From positions 17,925,814 through 17,989,813 of the forward strand of contig CM053267.1 in NCBI GenBank assembly GCA_028583415.1: a stretch of DNA of 64,000 nt. Direction: 5' to 3'. The translations under genes were made by a program, and so were the position numbers. The stretch comes from Protea cynaroides. Lineage: Eukaryota; Streptophyta; Magnoliopsida; Proteales; Proteaceae. Below are positions 22,519-33,048 of the stretch, piece by piece (position 1 is the stretch's first letter; each line of letters starts with the position of its first letter). Under the pieces are notes generated by a model that saw only the letters and a list, made by a program, of their open reading frames with translations, did not search any database and was not told the DNA's origin.

Positions 22519-23042
22519 CTAAGAAAATACGTCGGGGTAGTCCCGCACGACATCAATATCTTCCATCCATGGTGCTTCTTTGGTGAGGTCGACCATTGAT
22601 ACTAGATATCCGATTGCTCCCTTCTCAAGGCACTTCTTAGCCTTTAGTGCTGAGAGTATGAGCTTGCGTTTACGGGGAAGTTTGGTTCTCAAAAAACTGA
22701 ATTCTGCTCCTTCTTTGTCTTTAAATGTTAGCTTCTTTTCGGCGCATAGTAGGTTCGCAGAATGCTGAGCTAACCAGTCCATTCCCAAGATGACGTCCAA
22801 GTCTGCCATCCCAAGTTGGATCAAGGTTGCATCTAAGGTTTTCTCGCCAATGAGAACTGGACATGGCCCATAGCCATTTTCTAACTCCACTTCTAACCCC
22901 ATCGGTGACCGTACAAGTAGTTTGTAGTCCAATGTTTTGATGGATAAATTCAGCTTCTTTCCAAATGACACAGATATGAAAGATTGAGTAGCTCCTGAGT
23001 CAAAGAGTACTCTGGCGGGTATGCCATTTATAGGTACGATAC
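22519..23042 (-). pseudogene. Element B aspartic protease (second exon of gag-pro)
   Basis: From 23042 the frame reads GIVPINGIPARV and then the active site LFDSGATQSFIS (about 23010-22975). It then runs MGLEVELENGYGPCPVLIG and ADLDVILGMDWLAQHSANL, a retropepsin with its ILGMDWL motif. It has no ATG of its own. It joins gag in frame only if the 68-bp segment 23043-23110 is removed. The frame stays open to 22519 and ends at a stop just before RT. I class it as broken because Pol further on is broken, but this exon itself looks undamaged. Confidence 0.8.
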
Positions 23043-23110
23043 CTGTGATTTATTTTTCTTAGTCTACATGCTAATACAATGTAATACAACTTAAAAGGTT
23101 TCAGTCATAC
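23043..23110 (-). other. Putative 68-bp intron at the gag-protease junction of element B
   Basis: In element sense: GTCACAG|GTATGACTG ... AAATCACAG|GTATCG. Removal joins DVVTG to IVPINGIPARV in frame, as expected for continuous Gag-Pro. Unspliced RNA ends Gag at a TAA inside the segment after MTETF. The segment is AT-rich. Both ends share the 10-mer TCACAGGTAT, so a duplication origin is possible. Not experimentally shown. Confidence 0.6.
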
Positions 23111-24320
23111 CTGTGACCACATCGGGTGATGCGGCAGCATCCTCGGATGTAACAGCATAAACTCGTCCTTGATGTAGCTGCTTACTGGGCTTAGGACACT
23201 CCCTTGCCATATGCCCCGCTTGGTTGCAGTTAAAACATTTTGGGCCTTCAGTATTTGGCTTTGGCTGATGTTGAGCTACTGGAGTAGTCTTGGGTACAGT
23301 AGCAAAGCCTTGAGCACGAAAGGGTTTAAATGTCTTATTATTCCCTCCGTTATAAGCATTTCCGGCTGGTCTTTTCATACCTCTGTTCTGTGTGAAATAG
23401 CTTTCCTTCCGGCTCGATTCTATAACTCGAGCAATTTGCACAGATTCATTATATATATTCTTCTCCAATCCTAGAACATGCTCTCTAATGCTTCCTCTAA
23501 GCCCCGTGACAAACCTACGGGTCTTAGTGTCTTCTTCTTGCATGCTGAGTGGTGCAAAGAAAAACAGCTCCTCATAACGCTGTTGATATGCATCTACGGA
23601 CATCTGTCCCTGATATAAACTCAGGAACTCTTTCTCCATAGAATCTTTGAAGCTTCGGGGAAAATAATTCTCAAAGAAAGCTTCTTTATAAATAGACTCG
23701 GTCAATAAGGCGTGCTTGGTTAATAGATAGGCCCTGGTAGATTTCCACCAATGATGTGCATCACCTTTTAGCATGAAAGTGGCACATAATACCTTTTCTT
23801 CTTCTGTAACAGTCATCATAAGAAAATTCCTCTCCATCTCATCGATCCAATGTGCTGGCCATAAAGGATCGGACGGTTTACCGTTAAACTCCTTGGGCTT
23901 CATCTTTAAGAATCGCTCAACCAGTCGGGAGTGGTCCATCTGATTCTGAGGGTATGCCCCAAACATAGGTTGTGGATACTGGTAATTAGCCTGAACTGCT
24001 TCAGGACCTGATACTGGAATCTGTGCGGCTGGTGGTTGAGGTGTTTGAGGTGCTGGGTGGTTACCCACCGGTGCTGCACTTGTTTGTCCAGTCGGCATTG
24101 GTGTAGCATGTACTGCCTGAAACATAATGCCCATTGCTGTATGCATTTGATCCTGTGTGTGTTGCATTTGTTGAAGCTGTTGCGCTAGGTTCATAACCAC
24201 ATTTGCCAGCTCCAGTAGTGGGGGTGGCAAGTTTGTAGGATTTTCCTGGCCCAGATTTACTGGTGGTGCAACCTGTGGATTTCCCTGTGCATATACATTT
24301 TCTTGGATGACTTCCTCCAT
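23091..24320 (-). CDS. gag: Element B Gag, intact, 409 residues
   Basis: An uninterrupted frame from ATG 24320. A Pro/Gln-rich N-terminus with a coiled-coil-like stretch (LANVVMNLAQQLQQMQ) runs to about residue 130. The Retrotrans_gag core follows (FLKMKPKEFNGKPSDPLWPA, MLKGDAHHWWKS, FFENYFPRSFKDSMEKEFL, FVTGLRGSIREHV). A perfect CCHC knuckle CFNCNQAGHMAREC lies at 23237-23196. The frame ends inside the putative intron. Gag would form particles and could act in trans for related elements. It is head-to-head with the antisense gene, whose first exon seems to start near 24840. It is the only fully intact main gene in element B. Confidence 0.92.
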   Translation of the reverse strand: MEEVIQENVYAQGNPQVAPPVNLGQENPTNLPPPLLELANVVMNLAQQLQQMQHTQDQMHTAMGIMFQAVHATPMPTGQTSAAPVGNHPAPQTPQPPAAQIPVSGPEAVQANYQYPQPMFGAYPQNQMDHSRLVERFLKMKPKEFNGKPSDPLWPAHWIDEMERNFLMMTVTEEEKVLCATFMLKGDAHHWWKSTRAYLLTKHALLTESIYKEAFFENYFPRSFKDSMEKEFLSLYQGQMSVDAYQQRYEELFFFAPLSMQEEDTKTRRFVTGLRGSIREHVLGLEKNIYNESVQIARVIESSRKESYFTQNRGMKRPAGNAYNGGNNKTFKPFRAQGFATVPKTTPVAQHQPKPNTEGPKCFNCNQAGHMARECPKPSKQLHQGRVYAVTSEDAAASPDVVTGMTETF

Positions 24321-24519
24321 AGGTGGTGGTGGTGGAACTGCGTTTCAGCTTTGCCTGGTTACTCTACGTCCAACCATATTTTCCTCTGATAATGGTGATG
24401 CCTGGCAATCATTAAAATACGTGAGACAATCATTTATACTTCATGTAGGCACGCTAACCGATGTTATTTTCAAAATTTTTAGAACATTCCGTGAAAAAAA
24501 AATTATCTTTTCTATGCAG

Positions 24520-24720
24520 GGTCGATGGTGGAGGTTGATAGTATGTCCGACCCTCAGTATCCGACCCTGGGAATCACCTATTTTTTCTCGAGAGCTAGGG
24601 GTCGATGGATGTCCGACCCCCAGGTGCGACCCTTGGTTTTCTGTCAGGTTCCCGAGAGCTGGGGGTCGATATGGGGATCGATATGGGGGTCGATGGTCCT
24701 GGTCGAATTCTCCGACCCCC
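24520..24720 (+). promoter_or_regulatory. GGGTCGA/TCGACCC motif cluster between gag and the antisense gene
   Basis: About ten copies of GGGTCGA, TCCGACCC or GGGGGTCGAT, in both orientations, lie in 200 bp. The same motifs cluster in each LTR just upstream of the TATA box (19288-19430, 28975-29105) and downstream of it (18675-18800, 28337-28465). The cluster ends about 155 bp before the antisense splice donor. A role as a shared or bidirectional promoter element is inferred from position only. Confidence 0.5.
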
Positions 24721-24839
24721 GGACCAAAAATCAGATTTTTAAGGTCCGATTCTGATTCATTTCCCATTCTTCCTCCTCCGTTTCGACTCGTCTCTCACCT
24801 CTGAGTTGCTACAGTGCCAACTCCGCTATATTGGTCATT

Positions 24840-26678
24840 TTGGTTCCGTGTTTTGACGTCTACATCATTCCTACAGGTATGTCTTCTCACTTTTACCTGT
24901 TTTTAGGTTTTCATTTCTAGGTTTTTGCTCGTTTATCTTGTATTTTTCAAATTAAACTTTTTCCAATCGTAAAAGTTCGATTTTTATTGGGGGCTTTTGT
25001 TATTGGTGACTCGAGGAACGAAAGCCCTCAAAAATATTTGAGTTTCATCAATTGGTTATCGAGAAACTCAAATTTTGCTCTTTTTGCCCTAATTTGTCAA
25101 AATTTTTGATTTCTCGCAATTTCTTCAAATTGGATTCCATTAGTTAGGATTTCCTACTGTATGAGTGTTGCAGGATATGTTAGAACCTACGTAAGTCCTC
25201 CTACCCACGTGTATGGGTGAAAAATGAGGCTTTTGGCCAATTTACGTCGTTATAATGTCCAAATTTTGGATTTTTCTATCCTACTAACATATTATCTATT
25301 TTTCTTTCTTATTTGCAGATACCATGGCTCGTACCAAAGTACCCAGAGTTTGCGATCCTCTTCGATTCCGTTCCAACAAGCCGAGGCACAGTATGCCCAC
25401 TACGCTCGCAAGAAGGTAGAGGGAGGTCGTAAGGTGAACTTGGCTGAGTTAGCCCTGTTTAATGTGGAGAGAGCGTTTGGTGATATGGGATGGCTCCCTG
25501 TCATCACTTACGACGCGTGCACCCGTCCGGATTTGGTACGCCAGTTCTATTGTAACCTCCAGGTGGTGGGGGATTACAGTGATGTTGAGAGGGGTAATGA
25601 GCTGCGTATTACAAGCTACGTCAAAGGGGTTGACATCTCATTCGATTATCGGCAGCTGGCCGACCTACTAGGCATTTTCTATGCTGGCCCCATGGTTTTC
25701 TGTGCTCCTGGAGAGCCCCAGTTCTTCTCTCTTCAGATGAGAGCCAAGATCGACAGTCAGCTCATCCGACTTGATCGTTGGCAGATGAGAGCGTGCTATC
25801 TGTGTTCGGATCCATGGGTATATTGTAAGATCATACAGCATAACTTGATACCGCAGAGAGGTCATTACGAGAGGGTCTCCCAGCTGACCCAGTATCTCCT
25901 ATACTGTATATGCACTCGGTAGCCCGTCTGCCTTCCATACATCATTATGCGTACCATGATCACTGCCACGTTGCCCAGTCACACCGGTAACCTTCCTTAC
26001 GGGCGCATGATCACTACCTTGCTTACCCGCTTGTGGGTTGATTTAGTGGAGGAAAAGATTTAGGAGAAGTCCTTCTCATCGCCTCTAGATTGGGAGGCTA
26101 TTTACAAGATGGGCATGCAGGATGCTCAGGTCAGTGATGAGGAGAGGAACGCGATGGTACACCCTCGTACTCGCGTAGAGATAGTTGACGCTGAGGCAGC
26201 TGCCGCCGCTGCTGGAGTTCATACGAAGCCTGCTGGTGATGATGATCGTATGTACATGGATGTAAACTCTATACCACCTCCTTCACCTACACATGCGGCT
26301 GGAGCTAGTACTTCATATGCGGCTGGTCCTTCACATGCGGCTGGTCCTTCTCATGCGGCTGGTCCTTCACACCCACCTTCTGATATGATGGAGATATTGC
26401 ATGAGATCAGAGAGGCTGAGCACAGATCTGATCTGAGGATGGGGGAGTTACTAGACGCTCAGCGGGTGAGAGTGGATGAGCTACTAGACACCCAGCGTAC
26501 ATCAGACATGAGGATGGGAAAGCTCATAGAGGCTCAGTGCCGGACTGATCAGAGGGGAGTTGATCTCACAGCTAGTCTTCAGGCGACCCAGACTCAGATA
26601 GCCTGGTTGACTAGAGTCTACACTGAGGATTATGACAGAGATCGTGAGGCACCGCCCCCTCCTTCACCTCCAGCTTAA
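24840..26678 (+). pseudogene. Antisense accessory gene of element B (putative plant transposon protein domain)
   Basis: Plus-strand gene inside a minus-strand retrotransposon. A 5' exon before 24876 and an intron (24877-25318) precede ATG 25324, which begins MARTKVPRVCDPLRFRSN. One single-base frameshift lies near 25375. After it the frame is continuous to the TAA at 26678 apart from TAG codons at 25921 and 26061. Conserved blocks: LVRQFYCNL, VKGVDISFDYRQLADLLGI, HNLIPQRGHYERVSQL, PVCLPYIIMRTM and LPYGRMITTLL. These match the plant domain annotated as putative plant transposon protein, as I know it. The C-terminal third is different: Ala-rich, three AAGPSH repeats, then charged heptad-like repeats (MRMGELLDAQR) and a Pro-rich tail. 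Function unknown. A homologue lies in element C (49962 on). Confidence 0.8.
24877..25318 (+). other. Putative intron in the 5' leader of the antisense gene
   Basis: Donor CTACAG|GTATGT. The acceptor is TTTCTTATTTGCAG at 25305-25318, with a textbook branch site TACTAAC at 25282-25288 and a T-rich tract between. The ATG lies five bases after the acceptor. The 442-bp segment is T-rich like plant introns. The frame happens to be open back to 25224, but that part reads as intron, so I start the protein at 25324. Confidence 0.7.
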
Positions 26679-26946
26679 TGATTGTACTTATTTTCTTTCT
26701 TTGTACTATAGAGTAACTGTCCAGGTTGTGGACTGTACTTTGTTTTAGCTATTTGTACATGTTTGTTTATCTCTCATTGTATTTAAAATTGTTCTTCCTT
26801 TAATAGATGCATTATTTTCTTTTCAAATTTGGTCTCAAACATCACTTGTGCTTATAATGTGTTAATATTATAGTTTTTACTTTTATCCTATCTCAGTTCA
26901 CAATTCGTCGTGAAGGTATGCAAGTTTAGTGGACACGGCTTGAGAT
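26679..26946 (+). other. 3' flank of the antisense gene
   Basis: A T-rich stretch between the antisense stop and the primer site, with TTTGTACATG and several AT-rich runs that could serve as polyadenylation signals for the antisense transcript. In element sense it is the start of the 5' leader. Confidence 0.4.
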
Positions 26947-26958
26947 GCTCTGATACCA
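26947..26958 (-). other. Primer-binding site of element B (tRNA-iMet type)
   Basis: The minus strand reads TGGTATCAGAGC three bases inside the 5' LTR end, complementary to the initiator tRNA-Met 3' end. Confidence 0.92.
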
Positions 26959-26961
26959 AGT

Positions 26962-29245
26962 TGTCACACCCCAATTCCACACTATTCAGAATGGTGTGAT
27001 GAACCGCTAGCAAACCAACGGTTCAACCAGGATCTCGTACAGACGATATCCGTTTAATCTAAACTTCATACATCCACATTCATAATCAGAATAAATACAC
27101 AATAGCGAAAGTCTTATAGTAAAATGAACTGAGAAATCTACTGTGATATTAATATTTAAATAGAAAATTATTTTGTATCAACTAAGACATAAATAAATAT
27201 CAAATACATGTCTTTATTAAATCCAAATAAAGAAAACAAAAAGAAAATCTAATCGAATACACATGAGTTGCACTCGCAAGAGGAGTCATGTGTATCCACT
27301 TCATCTTCAACTTCCATCGCCGCCACGTGCCCGTACACTGGAGCATTCACATAATCTTTGACGGTAGTACCTGCATCATCAACTAAAAATATTCGACGTC
27401 GAGGGGGTGAGCACACATCATGGTTCAGTGAGCAAACAAAACAATGCAACAATACATATGCATGCAGTCAATTCATATCTTTGGTCTGGTTTAAAGTTTA
27501 CAATATGCAATAGCAAAGTTTAGGTAGTCAATGGTTAACGTTTATTGATCCCGCCTCTATACACAAGTGTGTAACGCCGCTCGAAGGTAACATTTATCGT
27601 TGACTCACAAGCACCCAATTCATGAACATTGTACAACAAAGGTTAACGTTTTTTGCTGTACAGTGCCATACCAACACGTAAGCCCCTGTTGGCAAGGGCT
27701 GCAAATTGGGCTCGCAACTAACCAATCCTAATGCCAAAAAATGTATCCAAGACCTCACCCCAGCATCCTTCAGAACGTCCATAGAGATAGAGCTAAAGCC
27801 CCCGGTAGAGTCAGAGACTACAAGGACCGAGACCACCTCCCCTAATACTCTACGACGTAATAGTTCTGCTAAGGTAATGGCGATACGATGATGCTAATGC
27901 ACAAGACTTGAGTTAGAGATAGAGCTAGAGTGCTGAGGCCCAGCCTATGACACCCCCCTGATACTCGCTCGCATCAAGTACACCAACCACACACATACAT
28001 TCACATGCCTATTCCTATCATCATCATTAATATCATGTTATCAACAATAAAGTAAATATGCATGAACAAATAATAGAAATATTGGATGACATGTTGTATG
28101 CACATTACAAACATATTCGCATAGGATCAAGCATAGCATTGGACTCAAGAAAAGAGGAAAAAAATAGTTTGTTATTAACCAATTAGTTTAGAGTTCTGTT
28201 TCCTCACCTTAGCTTGCTAATAGATCCTCTTTCAAGCTTTAAGATCACCTTTATATTGTTATTATATTGCTAGAAGACCTAACAAGTCGATAGAATTTAA
28301 TTAGAACTAATTTTGAATTCAAAAACCATGCTATTAACTGGGGGTCGAATGCTAGGGTCGGAGTTATGATCGACCCTGGGTGCGACCACCCTTATTCTGG
28401 GCTTCCCGAACACTGGGGGTCGATGCTCAGGGTCTGGTAGGGTCGATTGGCCATCGACCCCCCCATGCGATCCCCTATGGGTTTTGGTTGATTTTCTTCC
28501 TTCAGTCAAATCTTCGTGTTTGGGGTCCTATGGCTTGCTCCTACAGTCCATTCTGCTCATGTTCTATGGCCTAGAATCATGATTCATTCACCTATATGGC
28601 TTTCATGATATCCCCCATGGTTTTCATGAAAACCTAACCATGGGTTGATGGTTTGGGTTTCTCCGAGATCATACTCTCTTCATTATCTACCCTAAGGTCT
28701 TTAGAAACTCATGGAAATAGTATCCATACCTGAGAAGAATACTCCTTCTCTGCAACTCTTCTCCTTTTTGCCTTCTTCTCTTCTTTCCTTCTCTTCCTCT
28801 TCTCTTCCTTCTCTTCTCTTTCTCTCGATTCAATTAGGGTTGTAAAAGGAGTGAAAGAGACTTAGGGACGTCCTATTTATAGAGTAGAAACTCCTAAAAT
28901 AAGTCCCATTGAGATTATGAAGGAATCCCATTGAAATTAAGAAAGTTTCCTATTTTCTATTTTTACCGAGTACCGGGGGTCGATAGGGGGGTCGGAGTTC
29001 CCGTCGACCCCTGGTTCCTAAAGTGTCCGATCCCCCATGTAAAACTGGGGGTCTGACTTCTGTCTTGGGGGGGTCCGACCCTCCCTTGCTGGGTATGCGA
29101 CCCTCCCCTTAATTTAAGTGTTTTTGGGTCAGTTTAATACCTGGGATCGTGATCTCCTTCATGCACTTGGTCCATTTGGCTCATCCATGATGGGTAGACC
29201 TGGTTCAAGGTGGTAAGACCGGGTTAGTTTGATACGGGTCTTACA
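26962..29245 (-). repeat. 5' LTR of element B
   Basis: 2284 bp, closely matching the 3' LTR, with scattered substitutions and small indels (for example an extra G run near 28461 and a short insertion near 28763). TATA box at 28873-28882. The low divergence implies that B inserted well after the elements around it. Confidence 0.95.
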
Positions 29246-29250
29246 GTGGA

Positions 29251-30861
29251 GCTCTGCGAGTTCAACATAAAGTATGTACCTAAAACTGCCATCAAAGCCC
29301 AGGCATTGGCAGACTTCATCATCGAAAGCACCCTACCAGAGGAAGAGATTTTAGAGCCTCAAACAGGGAACACACTTGAACCAGCTGAGGCCCCATGGAC
29401 ACTGTAGCTAGATGGATCTTCCATGGAAGGTCGATCTGGTGCAGGGGTGATTCTGACAAGCCCAGAAGGTTTCAAAATCCGATTAGCAGTGAGATTCAGT
29501 TTTTGTGCCATGAATAATGAAGCTGAGTACGAGGCCTTACTTGCTGGCCTCAGAGTAGCCAAAAGCCTGGCCGTTCGGTGGCTCATAGTCTGTGGTGACT
29601 CACAGTTGGTCATCCAGAAAGTACAGGGGGATTATGAAGCCAGGAAACCAGGGATGTTGAAACACCTGGAAAAGGTCAACTTGGCCATCACAGCCTTCCA
29701 GAGTGTCGAGCTGCAGTACGTGTGTCGAGACGAGAACACTGAAGCAGACGAGATGTCTAGGTTGTCCCTGGCAAACATCTCAGAAATGGACACTTCCGTG
29801 TATGTAGAGTTATTGAAGTACGCCAGCAGCTCTACTGAGGAAGTTACGCCAATCGAAGCCACCTTTAGCTGGTACGATGACATCTATAGTTACCTCCGAA
29901 CAGGTGCACTTCCAGAAGACAGGAAAGACACACGGTGCATCAAAGCCAAGTCCAGACAGTACACCATTCACAACGATGTATTGTATAGGAGATCCTACAC
30001 CATGCCGTTGCTTCGGTGTCTCCGATTGGAGGAAGCCGAACAAGTTATGAAAGACGTCCATGAGGGTATCTGCGGTCGGCACCAAAGAGGCCGATCATTG
30101 TTCCAGAAGATTCTTTGGCAAGTCTATCACTGGCCTAGAATGCATGATGGCTGCATCAAGTTGGTGCGCAAGTGCGACAAATGTCAGTTCTATGCACCAG
30201 TCCCACATGCTCTGGCCGCACCCCTACAGCCTATCACAAGTACTCTCTCATTTGCCATTTGGGGCATGGACATCATGGGGCCTTTCCCCAAGGCGACATA
30301 TCAACGAAATTATGTCATTGTGGCCATTGACTACTTCACAAAGTGGATTGAAGTTGAAGCCGTCGCCAGGATTAACTCGACCATGGTAGAGTAGTTTTTC
30401 AGGCACTTTGTCATATACAGATTTGGTGTGCCTAGAATCCTGGTGACAGACATGGCACCCAGTTCGCCAGCGCATCATTCGTAGAGTTCTGCGCAGAGTT
30501 TCAGATTGACCATCGATTTGGGTCGATCGGCCACCCTCAAACAAGTGGGTAGACTGAGGCCACAAATAAAACAATATTGTCTGGACTGAAAACAATGGTG
30601 GCGGACAAAAAAGAGAAGTGGGTGGACCAGTTACCGAGCATCGTCTGGTCTTACAGGACCACTAGCAGAACCCCCACGGACGAAACTCCCTTCATGCTTG
30701 CCTTCGGCACAGAGGCAGTCGTCCCTGTCGAGGTATTTCATCCAACTTTTTGGATATTGAACTTCAATGAAGATACTAACTCTGAAGATCTCTGGACCAA
30801 CTTGGATAACTTGGAGGACGTGTGGGAATCGTCGGCTTTCAGTGTGGCCGCATACCAGCAG

Positions 30862-30863
<2 letters not shown>
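29251..30863 (+). pseudogene. Tat-2 pol, second part: archaeal-type RNase H and integrase
   Basis: Continues Tat-2 after element B. A stop at 29405 precedes a 323-codon open frame (29423-30394). That frame holds aRH (GAGVILTSPEGFKI, MNNEAEYEALLAGLRVAK, CGDSQLVIQ), the integrase zinc domain (HEGICGRH...CDKCQFYAP) and the first core Asp (WGMDIMGPF). A TAG at 30392, a deletion near 30453 that damages the second-Asp region (VTDMAPSS instead of VTDNDTQF) and a TAG before TEATNK follow. The Glu is intact here, unlike in Tat-1. Integrase is cut at 30863, inside the AAYQQA stretch, where it meets a truncated copia LTR. Confidence 0.87.
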
Positions 30864-31259
<396 letters not shown>

Positions 31260-31274
31260 TGGGATCAAAGCAGG
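31260..31274 (+). other. Degenerate primer-binding site of copia F2
   Basis: TGGGATCAAAGCAGG directly follows the LTR end. It differs from the usual TGGTATCAGAGCAGG by two bases and identifies F2 as a 5' LTR. Confidence 0.75.
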
Positions 31275-31634
31275 TGCCATTTTGAAAGTCATTTAAAGTT
31301 CTTAGTCATGGTGTGCAGCCACCATTGCTACCTCTGCTATTTCTACTTTAGTTTCTTATTCTTTGCCAGATCTGTTGCTTGCTTTGGTGATCTGAGTTGC
31401 TGATCTGGTCCGAATGATTACATGCCACTGATTTTGTTATTTTGTTAATTGCTTACTAAATTTGTGGCTGAATATACTGCCATCGATGCTGATGTCATTC
31501 CATAAATCTGAATCTATTATTTATTGTGCCTTGTTGTTGTGGACCTTGACTGTTAAAGTCCTAGCAGTCAAAGGCTTGCTTAATGTCTGCTTATCCCACC
31601 TTATAGTGTTGATTTAATTCTGACCAATAGTATT
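31275..31634 (+). mobile_element. 5' leader remnant of copia F2
   Basis: T-rich sequence after the primer site. No gag is recognisable before the element is cut by the Tat-3 LTR at 31635. Confidence 0.5.
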
Positions 31635-32265
31635 TGTTACGGTTGGAAATCGCCCGCCGGTCTGCAATCCGAGCAACCTGCAATCACAGAAGTTAAACAA
31701 GGGAGTTGGGCGAGTAAGCCCCAGGTACACTCTGATGCCTAAGTCAAATTCCCAATGTAAACAGTCAAGAGACATCAGAAAGCTATCTCCAGTTTAAAGA
31801 AAGAGGGGGACGATGAGAGAGTTTGAGTGTATGAGAGAATTGAGGGTGAATAGTGAGACTGTGAATTATTATTACCATGAGAGATCGTCCTTTACTTATA
31901 GAGATTGGGAAGAAGCATGGAAGTACCCGGACTCCGGGAAGTAGATCGCCAATAGGACTGTCAGGTGTCGCTCTGAGGGACGCCCAGGTCATAGACTCTG
32001 AGTAGGAGTGGGAGACTGTAGCCAAGGAAGCTAAGTTGGTGGGGATAGGAGTGATAGGTGTCACCATGTGAGTTTCCGTATGACCTTGACGGTCGGCAAC
32101 GTACTGTACTAGGAGAAGCACTCCTCTGACATAACCTAGTCGCCTTAGGACTCTGTAACTCCGAGCTATGGTAAGTCGAGCACTACATTGTTTGTCTGGT
32201 CGGCCTGACCGACTTTGGGTGCCATGTGTAAGAATTTAATTGGATGATGTTTTTCCCCTATAACA
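31635..32265 (-). repeat. 3' LTR of Tat-3 (inverted relative of the Tat-1 LTR)
   Basis: 631 bp on the minus strand, TGTTATAGGGG ... CCGTAACA. It is colinear with the Tat-1 LTR at 5291-5990. A polypurine tract on its element-upstream side (32266-32280) shows that it is a 3' LTR of a minus-strand element. Confidence 0.88.
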
Positions 32266-32280
32266 GATGCCCCTTGCGCT
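32266..32280 (-). other. Polypurine tract of Tat-3
   Basis: The minus strand reads AGCGCAAGGGGCATC directly before the LTR TG. Confidence 0.7.
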
Positions 32281-33048
32281 GTGGATTCAAGGAATTCGAA
32301 AGTGCAAATATACCGAACAAAATAATATAGGTCCGCTCGAACATACGTGGAATCTGATGAGTCGCGATCGTCTGTCATCCTCAGAGAATTCCCCTTCGCG
32401 AACGGATCCCATGGGTGAGTGGATGGCAATTGTCACCAGATATTCCCACTACCAAATGGGGTATGGGATTCGAGGCATCAGAGCCACGAAATGTCACGCA
32501 TCTAAGCCGTTGATCTCCACGTGATTCAAACCGCCATCCTCATCCAATGGCCAGGAACCAACCGACGCATCTCGATAAGAGGCGCCATAAGTAACCGTTC
32601 AGATCACGAACAATCAACTTCATCGGGCGGTGGACATTCGATTTGCTGTCTCAATAATCGGTGCCATTAACCCCCCTCAGAGCCATCATCACAGCTGATG
32701 TTAGCCTGTCACGTCACACCCGGCGTAGCAGACGTCCTGCCACTACTGTAGCGCCACGTGTCCGAAGTTGAACAGTTGAATTTCAAATCCCACGCTTATA
32801 AGTATGCTCCAAACACTTTCATTTGATCATTTGGACGAATTGAGGTCGGAGTCATTGTTGCCTGGTTGGAACCTTCACAAGTCTTCAACTTAGTCATGCG
32901 CCTTCTCCGCCTTCTTTCAAATCAGTAAGTTTCCCTTCTCTTGTCCTTCCTTCTCTTGTCTCTTCCGTTTTCTTTTCCTTTCATGCTTGCTAGTTCTTCT
33001 TCATCCAATAGTGTCAGACCACTAGGAAGAGTGAGAGAAAGAGAACCC
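32281..33048 (+). promoter_or_regulatory. Leader and likely promoter of the Tat-3 antisense gene
   Basis: No gene in the first 500 bp. On the plus strand a TATA-like CTTATAAGT lies at 32795-32803. A good splice donor, TCA|GTAAGT, lies at 32925. An acceptor is less clear (TGCTAG near 32994 or AATAG near 33010). ATG 33049 follows. Antisense genes of Tat elements usually start near the 3' LTR, as here. Confidence 0.45.

Larger units (their letters stand above)
17298..29245 (-). mobile_element. Element B: complete Tekay/Del-type chromovirus with antisense accessory gene
   Basis: An 11,948-bp LTR retrotransposon on the minus strand, inserted in Tat-2 pol. Target duplication GTGGA lies at 17293-17297 and 29246-29250. 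It has two LTRs of 2265 and 2284 bp with low divergence, an iMet-type primer site, a polypurine tract, an intact gag, a decayed pol and a chromodomain. A gene on the opposite strand lies between 5' LTR and gag. Order in element sense: 5' LTR, PBS, antisense gene (reverse), gag, intron, protease, RT/RNase H, integrase, chromodomain, PPT, 3' LTR. The Tekay/Del assignment rests on LTR size and the VKVTWRNR...EEITWKEE chromodomain. Confidence 0.93.

Noticed and set aside
24307..24804. A 165-codon plus-strand frame opposite the gag start
   Set aside because: It overlaps the gag start and the GGGTCGA cluster; its protein is low-complexity and matches no family. The antisense gene begins further right.
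25224..25323. An upstream start for the antisense gene at 25224
   Set aside because: The extra 33 codons lie in a T-rich segment that ends in a consensus branch site and acceptor. The downstream start MARTK fits the family better.
32000..32265. Tat-1 and Tat-3 LTRs as the two ends of one large inverted element
   Set aside because: The LTRs are in opposite orientation, and Tat-3 has its own polypurine tract and antisense gene on its right side. They belong to separate insertions.
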